The position numbers and the translations under genes are program-made. A DNA stretch of 64,000 nt from Ursus arctos (lineage: Eukaryota > Chordata > Mammalia > Carnivora > Ursidae): positions 16,440,001-16,504,000 of the forward strand of contig NW_026622886.1 in assembly GCF_023065955.2 (NCBI RefSeq). The letters run 5' to 3'. Below are positions 55,035 to 64,000 of this stretch, piece by piece. Every line of letters starts with the position of its first letter. Position 1 is the first letter of the stretch. The notes under the pieces were generated by a model. The model was not told where the DNA came from, did not search any database, and was given only the letters and a program-made list of their open reading frames with translations.

Positions 55035-55200
55035 TAACTTACGGTGAATTGGAAAGAACACTATTTGTTCTTTAATGTGGGCTCTGTAACTTGCTAGCTG
55101 TGTGATCTCAAACAAGCATCTTCATTTTCTTATCTGTAAAGTGGGAATAATAATAATATCTACATTACAAAGTTGTGATTTTACAAACAACACATGCAAC
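55035..55200 (+). mobile_element. MIR SINE, sense
   Basis: 'gtaacttgctagctgtgtga', 'tcttcattttcttatctgta', 'aagtgggaataataataata' and 'tctacattacaaagttgtga' are MIR core text. Confidence 0.85.
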
Positions 55201-56699
55201 TCTTTCCAGTAGAACAGCTGGTGAGTCATTCAATAAAAGGTAGCCAGTCTTCTTCTTGTACCGAGCGGACATTTACTTGGTGATACTGAAAACCGTTACT
55301 CCAACTGATGCTAATATTTTGACCCCGAAAATTAGAACGTCTGCTTCATAGAGAATCAGGAAAAAGAAATGGCTGAGAAATGGTTTCTTCATACACATAA
55401 CTACTAGCAATTTTAGCAGCTGTTAAGGAATTACTAATGCAACCTGCGAGGCAAATAGGTCAGTAAAAGGTCGAAATAACAAATGCATTCCTTTTCTTTC
55501 TCAAGTTTAAAATGCTTAGGGTAAAAATAAATTTGTAGCTTTCCAGTGAGCCTTTTAATTCATTCCTTTAGAAAAAAAATCATGCCATAAATTTAAGAGG
55601 TCTTATGCTATAAGTTAGAGTAATTTTTAAAGTGGTAGGCCAAATTATATGCATGCCACCTAGTAGCATTTTTCTGAAAACACTAATATTGCTCTAAATA
55701 GTGTCAGAATGGGCAATTTCTGAAAAAGCCGAGAAGAAACGTTGCAAGCATTTTATTATTACGTTTGATAGTCCTCTGGCCGAACACTTTCAAATTGGGA
55801 TTATTCTGGATAATAAGGGTAAGTAAAAACACACAAACATCATTCTGTAGATGACTTCTCTTTCTCTCTTCTTATTCCTTGATAGCAGATAATGCACAGA
55901 ACACACTGAAAAATCCTCCCGCTGGCTTTTATTGAGGTGAAAAATCGTTGGGGACTCTACCTAATGCAAATCATTGCATCCAACTACAGGAAATCGAAAG
56001 AGTCAAAAACTCTACCTTGAATTTTAGAACTTTTTTTTACCCTCAGAAGTGCATTCCCCTCTATTGGTCTATAAGAGCACCACGGAGCAGGATGGGAGAT
56101 GGTGGAGAGGTGGCAAGTTCCAAGTGATCTTGGCTCTCCTGCCGAGCACAATGGTCTAGAGCGAATGCCAGAATTCTAACCGTCCTCCTCCCTTAACTTT
56201 TCCCAGACAACATGCATTCAACATCTTAATGGGTCTTTCTCTCTCGCTTTGACAAAAATTCCCAGGAACGCTGAGAGGACTGAGATTTAAATGTAAGTTT
56301 GAAACTGTAAAGAATCAAGTCGCTTCTGCAACGTTTCATGGAATTTAAGATAAAGCCAGGACTCAAACAGAGTCTTTGGACCATCAGCCCATCCCTTTGC
56401 CCCACATGAGAACCTAAAAGGAGCGTTAGTCTTGAGAAGAGGACAAGCAAGGGGAGCACGTGGACTGGATCCTTAAGCAGGTGCCAGAAAGAGAAAAAGG
56501 TGAAAAGGGGAGACTAGTCCAGTTTTATCCCCGTTCATTCAGAGCAGCCTCACAGCCCTTGGGTGAAGGAGACTCATGGTGTTCTATCTGCCGAGGCCAG
56601 GAAAGTAGGGGAGGCCCATAAGGATGGGCAAGTTTCCACCCCTGTGTCTTGGTGAGACTGGGGAGACTAGGACAGTTGCCTTCTAGTGCTTGTCCCCTC
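55201..56699. other. Long repeat-poor interval
   Basis: About 1.5 kb with no recognised repeat; 55250-55860 is AT-rich and evenly unique. It contains the CTCF-like site at 55653-55668. No exon with defensible splice sites was seen. Confidence 0.4.
55653..55668 (-). promoter_or_regulatory. Weak CTCF-like motif, reverse orientation
   Basis: Reverse complement reads TGCTACTAGGTGGCAT, one mismatch (CTACT for CCACT) from a good CTCF core. It lies in repeat-free DNA. Confidence 0.3.
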
Positions 56700-56785
56700 T
56701 GCTGATAACGGTACCCACCTCACAGAGTTATTGTGGCTATCAGTCAGTTTACATAAAGTGCTTCGTAAAAACTTACTAAATTACT
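56700..56785 (+). mobile_element. MIR 3' fragment, sense
   Basis: 'gtacccacctcacagagtta', 'ttgtggctatcagtcagttt' and 'cataaagtgcttcgtaaaaa' match the MIR 3' half. Confidence 0.72.
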
Positions 56786-56869
56786 AAACTAGGGGTAATA
56801 TCATAGCTTTATAAAAGAAAGTCCATTCCACTGTAGGACTGCATGCGTCCATTATTACAGATTTGGAAA

Positions 56870-57045
56870 ATATCTTTATTAATAAATACTTAGTGCTTAA
56901 AATGTGCTTTACGATTATAAGCTCATTTCTTAATAAGGAAGTATTTTCACACTTCCATTTACAGAGAGGTTGTAAAACTTGTCTAAAGTCACACAGTTGG
57001 TGTCAGAGCTGGGATTCAACATCAAGAAAAGCCAGGTTATCTCTC
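56870..57045 (-). mobile_element. MIR SINE, antisense
   Basis: 'taaatacttagtgcttaaaa', 'catttacagagaggttgtaa', 'ctaaagtcacacagttggtg' and 'cagagctgggattcaacatc' are reverse-complement MIR landmarks. Confidence 0.83.
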
Positions 57046-57165
57046 AAATAAAAGGATGAACCAAAAATATTCATAATTCCAATACCCAGAGATTTTAATT
57101 TTGTTTCCACATTTGTTTACTTTTTTCTCCTCCTACGGTAGTTTATTTTAAATATAGATCATTTT

Positions 57166-57367
57166 GTGGTGCCTGAGTAGCTCAGTCAGTTAAGTGCCAC
57201 ACTCTTGGGTTGAGCTCAGGTCATGATCTCGGGGTCCTGGGATTGAGCTGGTATAGGGCTCTAGCTTATCCCTCTCCCTCCCCCTCTGTTCCTCGCCCCC
57301 ACCCCCCACACATGCACACATACACACACTCTCTCTCAAATAAATAAATAAAATTAAAAAAATAAAG
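57166..57367 (+). mobile_element. Can-SINE, older subtype, sense
   Basis: Starts 'ggtgcctgagtagctcagtc', with 'tcaggtcatgatctcggggt', a CT/CA-rich middle and 'ctcaaataaataaataaaat'. A 12-bp duplication with one mismatch (57154-57165 / 57368-57379) flanks it. Divergence indicates an older insertion. Confidence 0.94.
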
Positions 57368-57479
57368 ATATATCATTTTAATTTTTTATTTGATTATTAC
57401 ACATTGTTAGGATCACACTCTGTGATTTCAAGATTTCAAGGTATAGGAACATCGTATATTGGTAACATATAAACATCCC

Positions 57480-57610
57480 AGACATTATGCGAAGTGCCCC
57501 ACATATATTTTCCAACTTGACCTTCACAGCAATCCTGTCAGGTAGGTATGATTTTTTTTCCATATTATTGATGAGTATTATTGATGAAGGGAAATTATGT
57601 TTTAAAAGTC
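57480..57610 (-). mobile_element. MIR fragment, antisense
   Basis: 'cttcacagcaatcctgtcag' with 'gtaggtatgattttttttcc' is reverse-complement MIR core. A small local duplication ('tattattgatgag' then 'tattattgatgaa') lies at about 57564-57589. Confidence 0.6.
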
Positions 57611-57654
57611 CTATTCTTATAGGCTTCTCATTCAAAAATAACTATGCAGCAGAA

Positions 57655-57825
57655 ATCAACACAGCACTTTAGAAGCCGTTAGGTATCGTAAGATAGGTGT
57701 AGCCTGATTTTACAGATAATAAAACAAGCACAGAGAGAATGTGACTTTTTCAGTGTTATGCATTAGGTCAGGGACATGGGGAAGACTAGAACCCCAGATC
57801 TCTTAATTTCAGTTAAACGCTCACC
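57655..57825 (-). mobile_element. MIR fragment, antisense
   Basis: 'cctgattttacagataataa', 'cacagagagaatgtgacttt' and 'agaaccccagatctcttaat' follow MIR reverse complement. It may be a second copy beside 57480-57610, since core text is repeated. Confidence 0.65.
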
Positions 57826-58374
57826 CCCCATCTTCCCCACCTCCCTCCACCCACATAGTGTTTTAAATAAGCACCTTTTATCAGTCCCCTTTTCTGCCAT
57901 TCATTTCCTCCAAGCAGAAGTGACAAAGAGTCAATGTTTCTGAGCTGATTTGTCCCTTAGCATCCTGTCTTGTGATGCATACGACTGTCTATTCGTCTGC
58001 AAGAGCTTCCACAACTCTGTTGTTCCTCATGACTGCTTCCATCTGCATGAATCACCCAAGATATTAACATCCTTCTCTTGTGGGACCTGCATTATATGCA
58101 GAAGGAAGTTAACTTTGGGCTGAACAAATTGGGTTTGGGAGGACATCTGTGATCCATTTTAACTTAATAGGGATTTAAACAAAATAAAGAAAATACAGTG
58201 TGGTTGAGCAGAGATACTATGGGGGGATATGGTTAGAATTTTGTCAGAGATTATACAGATAATCAGACTGTGGATATCTGGCTGGTTAAGTTAAGAGTAT
58301 TAAAATGCACTTTTTAAAATAATGTGTATAAATAAGGTCACTGAAAATAGAGGTGAATAGAAATATAATAACGA
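57826..58374. other. Unassigned interval
   Basis: Starts with a C-rich stretch (57823-57855), then unique DNA. No features recognised. Confidence 0.35.
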
Positions 58375-58620
58375 TAATAATAATAATATCCCACTTATGT
58401 AAAGGGATTATTATATGCTAGGCCCTGTGCTAAAACACTTTATATTATCTCTTTACCTTTAAAACTATCCCTGTGCTAAAACACTTTATATTATCTCTTT
58501 ACCTTTAAAACTATCCTAGCTATAATCACTCCCCTGCCGAGGAAGATGAGAGTTGATGTAACTTCCAGTTTAAGTAATTTACAAACACTACAGCTTGTAG
58601 GCGACAGAGCTGGGAGCCAT
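58375..58620 (-). mobile_element. MIR SINE with exact 46-bp tandem duplication, antisense
   Basis: 'attatatgctaggccctgtg' and 'ttgtaggcgacagagctggg' are reverse-complement MIR text. The block 58423-58468 is repeated exactly at 58469-58514, lengthening this copy by 46 bp. Confidence 0.88.
58423..58514. repeat. Perfect 46-bp tandem duplication
   Basis: Two adjacent identical 46-base units starting 'ccctgtgctaaaacacttta' and ending 'ctttaaaactat'. No mismatch is visible although the surrounding MIR is diverged. Confidence 0.95.
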
Positions 58621-58634
58621 ATTTTTTTAATGGA

Positions 58635-58765
58635 CACATTTATTTCCCTCTAGAATATAAGCTCCATGAGAGTAGGGATTTTTTTTTCCTCCTGTTTTGA
58701 TCACTGCTGTGTCCTAGAGCCTAGAACAGTGCCTGGCATGGATTTACAATTAAGCACTTAGAGTC
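58635..58765 (+). mobile_element. L2 3' UTR, sense
   Basis: 'ctctagaatataagctccat', 'gagagtagggattt', 'gatcactgctgtgtcctaga' and 'gaacagtgcctggcatgg' are clear L2 3' end text. Confidence 0.88.
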
Positions 58766-59711
58766 TGGTTTTTGTCACTCAACAGATCTTAACAGGGCCA
58801 AGCCATGCTATTTTGTTTACTCTGTAGAGCCAAGAATAATGGAGTTGCCAGTTTTTTTCAGTCAAAACCATTAAATACTCCTATTGGTAGCAAGAACATG
58901 AGAGGAGAGATATAACTCTTAACTAGGATGAATTATCTGAACAGACCCAAACAACCAGATAGGCTGTTAGTATATTTTCCTAAGTCCATGTTAATGAAGG
59001 GATGGAATGTGGTAGAGAGATGTCAGGATGAGAGGAGGTCAGCAGCCATCATGTAATGGAAGAGTGATAGCAGTGGCTAGATGCATTTGCAATGCATCGT
59101 GTTATGAAATGACAAAGCAGCACAAATTGCTTCTATGAAAATAATAAGGATAATGGGAAAGCATCTCTTTCACTCCCTCTGTTTCTAGATTTTAAGATAA
59201 TAATGATTGCATGCAAAACATTTTGAAGGGCTACTTATTGCCATTCTGCCAAATGCAATTCCTCAACTCTCTGACTCCTATGGCTCGTCTAAATGGGCAC
59301 AGATCATGGCCTGTGGTGGAAACTGTGATTGAATGTTTCATGAATCAGCCCAGGCTCTTGGACCTTGACCTTGTATAGATAACTCTGGAATTTTTCCACT
59401 GACTCTGTAACTAGTATGAGAGGGAAAGGATTGGCATAGTATTTAGTAAGATTGAGTCTACAGAAAGAGAAAGCATACACTATGGATGGGACAGACGAGA
59501 GGTGATCTCTGGCCAATGACGGGAGGATAGAATTTGGCTCTGAATGTTTGAGACTGCATGACCTTATTTCTTGACTATAGAATTCCATGACTCCTTTAGG
59601 GAAATAACTTCAAAATTTATATATAAATGGCTCAATATTTTCCACTAGTATACAATTCAGTAGCAAAAAAAAAGAGCATTGGCACTTGGAACTTTCTTTT
59701 TTATTCAAAAG
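58766..59711. other. Unassigned interval
   Basis: Repeat-poor DNA. An antisense 94-codon frame at 59304-59588 has no recognisable domain. Confidence 0.35.
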
Positions 59712-59985
59712 AAGGCTGCATGTTGTAGTGATAAGGACATGGGTTTTGGAGACAGACAGACCTGCGTTCAAACCCAGCTCTCCAAGTCACTTCCTGTGTA
59801 GACTTCAACAAGTAACTACAATTAGTTCAGTAACCCTAATAGCAATTTGAAAGCTGAAATACTAGTACCAGGCCCAAACTAATGGTATATAAGTAAATGC
59901 ATTTGTTCTTTGATGGCTGTTTTAAGGATTAAAGAAAAAAATATGTAAAGTACCTGACCCAATATAGACATTCTATAAATAGTAA
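59712..59985 (+). mobile_element. MIR SINE, sense, with internal insertion
   Basis: The head and core are clear ('gtagtgataaggacatgggt', 'gacctgcgttcaaacccagc'), then a less recognisable middle, then the 3' end ('aaagtacctgacccaatata'). Some 60-80 bp of extra sequence (about 59830-59920) separates them. Confidence 0.78.

Positions 59986-59988
<3 letters not shown>

Positions 59989-60035
<47 letters not shown>
59989..60035. repeat. (CA)23 microsatellite
   Basis: An uninterrupted AC/CA run of about 47 bp at the 3' end of a MIR. Confidence 0.97.
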
Positions 60036-60037
<2 letters not shown>

Positions 60038-60129
60038 ATAAAAGAAACAGTAAGGGTAAAAATGTATCACTTCCATGAACGATAGCGCCAAATTCAAAAG
60101 AGTCAAGAAAATCTGTGAAAAATTACGTA

Positions 60130-60428
60130 TTTAGAATTAAGCATTGAACAAAGAATATTAACAAGCAAGTCATATAAGAAAAAATGGACAACATACTTAC
60201 AAGAAATCCCTTCACCTCATGTGTTGCCTGGGAGATACAAAGCAAACAAAAAATACTATTTTTCACCAAATATATGGGAAAAAATAGAGAAGCTTGATAA
60301 GATCTTACAATAAAGACTATGGGAAAATGACTATATAAATTGTTATGTTTTTATAGAAAGTAATTAGGCAATATCTATTACAGACAAAAACAAGCATACT
60401 CTTTGACATAGCAACTGCACGTTAGGAT
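60130..60428 (+). mobile_element. L1M late-ORF2 fragment, sense, out of order
   Basis: 'aaagcaaacaaaaaatacta' with 'tttttcaccaaatatatggg', and later 'taggcaatatctattacaga' and 'ctttgacatagcaactgcac', correspond to late ORF2. It lies upstream of an L1M piece representing earlier ORF2, so the order is reversed relative to intact L1. Confidence 0.65.
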
Positions 60429-62272
60429 CAGTTCTATTTAAAAAAAGCAAAATCTCATTCTGGACCATAAAGCAACAACTTTTTAATAAATTTAAAAGGA
60501 TTGAAATCATAGAATATAGCCTTTGACAAAAATTAATTAAATTAGAAATCAACAATAGAAAAACAGAATGAGTATCACTAAATGTTTGGAAATTAAATGG
60601 CACATTTCTAAATAACTGGTTAAAAACAAAATCACAAGAGAAGGTAGAACATATTTTGAATCAAATGGAAATGAAAACACAAAGTATCAAAATTCAGAGG
60701 ACACAGTTATCAACATTTGTGTGAAATTTATAAAATGGAACATTTATGTCAGAAAAGTTTGTTGAAGGTCTCAAGAAATGATCTCAGGCTTTACCATAAG
60801 AAACTGGAAAACACATACATATACACAAAGTAACCCAAGATAAGCAAAAGAAAGAAAATAATAAAGATAAGTACAGAAATAATGAAGTAGAAATGAGATA
60901 AATAATAGGGAAAATAAGCAAACCAATAGCTAGTTCTTAGAAAAAAATCAATACAATTGATAAAACTTAAGCTAAACTAATCCAGAGAAAAACAGAGAAG
61001 ATGTCAATTACCTCAAGCATTAAAGTGTGTTTATCACTACAGATTGTATAAATATTAAAGAATAACAAAAATTATGAAGAACTTCATGCCAATCAATTTG
61101 ATAACTTACATAAAATAGAAAAATTGCTTGAGAAAGACAAACTAACAAGCTATCCTAAGGAGAAAAAGAGATAGCAAGAATAACCCAATATCTATTAAAG
61201 AAATGATATTCATATTTAAAACGTTCCCACAAAGTAAACTCCAGGTCTAGATGCTTCATTGGTGAATTCTGTTAAGCGTTTAGGGAAAAAAATAATACCA
61301 CTTTTGCATACTCTTGCAGAAAGTAGAAGAGGTGGAAACAGTTCTTAATTAAACTTAAGGAGGCCCGTGCAATCCTGCTATCAAAACTAGACAAAGACAT
61401 GACCGGAGAAGAAAACTACCAATATAATCAAATCCAGCACTACATAAAATATATAAAATCATATATCATGATTAACTGAGATTTACTCCAAGAATTTTTA
61501 AGGTGAGGTTTAACATTTGGAAACTAATCAATATAATAATTCACAATATTAACAGCTTAAAGAAGAAAAATTTTCAAAGCTTTAATCTCAATATGGTAGG
61601 AAAATCATCCGACAAAATTCAAAAACCATTCATGATTTGTTAAAAATCGTAACAAACAAGGATTTGTGAAGGACTTTTTCAATCTAATAAAAGATATCTA
61701 TGAAAAAAACCCACAGACAGCGTCATACTTAATGGTGAAATACTGAATGCTTTCTCTCTACAATTAGGTGCAAGACCAGGCTGCCCACACTCACTACTTC
61801 TATTCAACATTGTATTAGAAGTTCTAGTCAGTAATAAGGCAAGAAAAAAACGCATACAGATTAGAAAAGAAAGAGTAACACTGTCTTTTTCATATAATCA
61901 TGGCTTTATATATAAAAAATCCTGAGGCATTAAAAAAAAAGGCTAATTGAGCTTAGTATGTTTGTAGGATATGAGGTTAATATTCAAAACTCAAGCGTAT
62001 TTTTATATAAGCAATAAGTAATTGAAAATTGAAATTTAAACATATTTATAATAGTGTAAACAACATAAAATTTCAGATAAATTTAACAAAATATGCACAA
62101 GACTTTTACACCAAAAACTACAAAATCTTGCTAAAACAAAAGAATTTAAAGAACTAAATGAAAGGAGAGGCATCCCATGGACTGAAAGACTCACTACTAG
62201 CACGATGTCAATTCTCTTCAAGTCTATCTACAAATATAATGCTATCCCAATTAAATCCCAGTGGACTTTTTT

Positions 62273-62451
62273 TTTTTTTAAGATTTTATTTATTTACTTG
62301 AGAGAGAGAGAGAGAGCAAGCACAAGTTGGGGGAGGGGCAGAGGGAGGAGAGGCAAAGTCCCCGCTGAGCAGGGAGCCTGAGGCTGGGCTCCATTCATGA
62401 CCTGAGCAGAAGGCAGCCCCTTAACTGACTGAGCCACTCAGGCGCCCCCCC
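62273..62451 (-). mobile_element. Can-SINE nested in L1M, antisense
   Basis: T-run with 'attttatttatttacttgag', a GA run, 'gagcagggagcctgaggctg', and a head ending 'gccactcaggcgcccc'. An exact 16-bp duplication (62257-62272 / 62452-62467) proves insertion into the older L1. Confidence 0.97.
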
Positions 62452-63015
62452 CCCAGTGGACTTTTTTAAATAAAATTGAAGACATTGGCTCCAAAATATA
62501 TGGAAGTGCAAAGGGCTTAGAATAGTAAAGATAACCTTGTATAAGAACAAAGCTGGACCTCTTACATCGCCTGAATTCAAGACCAAGCTGCAGTAATCAA
62601 AACCGTATAACATGGACAGAAGTAAAGTCCAGAAATAGACACATGCATACATACTTAATTGATTTTTGACAAAAGTGCCTTAGCAATTCAGTGCAGGAAA
62701 GATAGTCTTCTCAATAAATTGCTTTGTAATAAATGGATACCATATAATTAAAAAAATAACACTCAACTCTTACCTCACACCACACATAAAAACTAACGTG
62801 AAATATGGATCTAAATATAAAAGCTAAAACTCAAAGTCTTCAAAAAAAAAGATGTTTGTGACTTTGTTTTAGGCAAAGATTTGTTGGATGAGACACAAAG
62901 AGCACAAACCATAAAGGAAAAGATAAATTGTATTTCTTCAAAATTATAAACTTCTGCTCGTCAAAGACCTCTAAGACAATGAAAAGGCAAGCCAACAGAT
63001 TAAGAGAACTTTTTT

Positions 63016-63208
63016 TTTTTTTAAAGATTTCATTTATTTATTTGACAGAGAGAGAGAGAGAGAGAGCACACGCACAAGCAGGGGGAGCAGGAGAGGGGGA
63101 AGCAGGCTCTCTATTGAGCAGGAAGACCAAAGCGGGTCTCGATCCCAGAACCCTGGGATCATGATCCAAGCTGAAGACGCTTAACTGACTGAGCCACCCA
63201 GGTGCCCC
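63016..63208 (-). mobile_element. Can-SINE nested in L1M, antisense
   Basis: T-run, 'tttcatttatttatttgaca', a (GA)n expansion at 63049-63066, 'cacaagcagggggagcagga', 'ggtctcgatcccagaacc' and a head ending 'gccacccaggtgcccc'. An imperfect duplication (63001-63015 / 63209-63223) bounds it. Confidence 0.95.
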
Positions 63209-63545
63209 TAGGAGAACATTTTTGAAAAACAGTTGGTTTAGGATTTCTAAAAGCTAAGTGTAAGAAGCCATACACAAAAACTATAGCAATATGATTTTAT
63301 TTATTTGAACTTTAGAAATGGCACCAACTGTAGCCATAATAGCAGAGCAGTGGATAGAGGGAGGGCTGCAAGAGGGCATAAAGGAACTTTTAGAGGGTGA
63401 TGGATATGTTCTATATTTCACTTGTTGTGGTATTTACATGGTGATATATATTTTATATGCATGATTCTTAAAACATATCAAACTGTGCACTTAAAATGGG
63501 AGGATTCCTTTGGACATAAACTATGTTTCAATAAAGCAATGAGCA

Positions 63546-64000
63546 AACAAATAAACAAACAGCATTGTATGTAAGGGTAGATTTTTGTGATGTTTTAAAG
63601 ACAAAAAATATAGAAAACAAAAACAAAATAAAGGCTCTTATCTGATTACCTACCTATAATTTATCATTGAATACATAATGGTATATTCAATGTATGCAAC
63701 ATATGGCTTTTAAACATTGCATTTATTTATTGCTCTGGAGGTAGACATTTAATATTTCATGGAAGTCTAGTGATATGTGTATTATACCCCCCTTTTATTA
63801 TTAGGAAAAAATAAATCTAATCTATTGAAGAATATTTGATTTTTATTCTTAAAAATACTTCAAGATGCAGAGATTAAAGATAAGGAACAGGAGATTATCA
63901 TGCTTTTTATAAATACATCTGTGCATTTTTTTTTTTACAAAATCATATATTACTTTTCAATTTAAAAATCTAATAAAGTTTAAGAAAGAAAAATAACAAT
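63546..64000. other. AT-rich tail of the window
   Basis: AT-rich sequence with homopolymer runs. It may continue older L1-derived DNA, but no landmark is recognised. No exon seen. Confidence 0.35.

Larger units (their letters stand above)
60429..63545 (+). mobile_element. Long decayed L1M (ORF2 to 3' end), sense
   Basis: Covers the endonuclease-RT linker ('taaatttaaaaggattgaaa'), the fingers/palm region ('tccaggtctagatgcttcat', 'gaaaactaccaatataatca', 'cacttctattcaacattgta'), later ORF2 ('caatcaaaaccgtataacat'-type near 62595), then jumps near 63230 to the 3' UTR ('gagggtgatggatatgttct', 'tatgtttcaataaagc'). Two SINEs are inserted in it. No long frame remains, so it is non-functional. Confidence 0.88.

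Noticed and set aside
1..64000. CRISPR arrays, bacterial operons or phage
   Set aside because: Direct repeats found are microsatellites or transposon copies. Carnivore SINEs and L1s throughout show a mammalian nuclear origin.

Overview
The window is nuclear DNA from a placental mammal of order Carnivora, and most likely an arctoid caniform close to the bears. Thirteen tRNA-derived Can-SINEs (SINEC) carry the carnivore head 'GGGGCGCCTGGGTGGC'. The youngest copies have the long tail region ('CTCCCACTCCCCCTGCTTG', then a CAAATAAATAAATAAAATCTT tail) that I associate with ursid SINEs. The L1 3' ends are also of carnivore type. The order is well supported. The family is an inference from memory of repeat consensus sequences.

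No protein-coding exon, rRNA gene, functional tRNA gene, CRISPR array or bacterial-type operon can be supported. All open frames are short (longest about 179 codons). They run through repeats or low-complexity DNA, or show no recognisable protein. The window reads as intergenic or deep intronic DNA, made of stacked layers of retrotransposon debris between repeat-poor stretches.

Layout: 1-8 kb has an old L1, MIRs, a GC-rich CpG-bearing patch (4.5-5.3 kb), a CR1/L3 relic and the first SINE. 8-20 kb is rich in LINE2 (L2), with an L1 inserted in a hAT transposon and a MaLR LTR inserted in an L2. 19-26 kb has two young SINEs, CR1/L3 relics, a G-quadruplex-type run and more L2. 26-36 kb has three MaLR-type LTRs, a palindromic element with a poly-A core, a long L2 array, an internally deleted SINE, and one MIR apparently split by a pile of insertions. 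36-43 kb is repeat-poor DNA with MIR, MER5A, L2 and old L1 pieces. 43-50 kb holds L1M, a long antisense L2 (about 1.5 kb, including the reverse transcriptase region) and two L1 3' ends joined head to tail. 50-60 kb is MIR-rich, including one MIR with an exact 46-bp tandem duplication. 60-63.6 kb is a decayed L1M carrying two nested SINEs.

Nothing here works together as a pathway. The biology is the insertion history (target-site duplications and nesting give relative ages), a few candidate regulatory sites (CTCF-like motifs near 8.9, 22.0 and 55.7 kb), and repeat-free AT-rich blocks that may be conserved non-coding elements. Repeat family names come from remembered consensus features and were not checked by a database search. 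Boundaries are accurate to roughly 10-30 bp unless target-site duplications are given.
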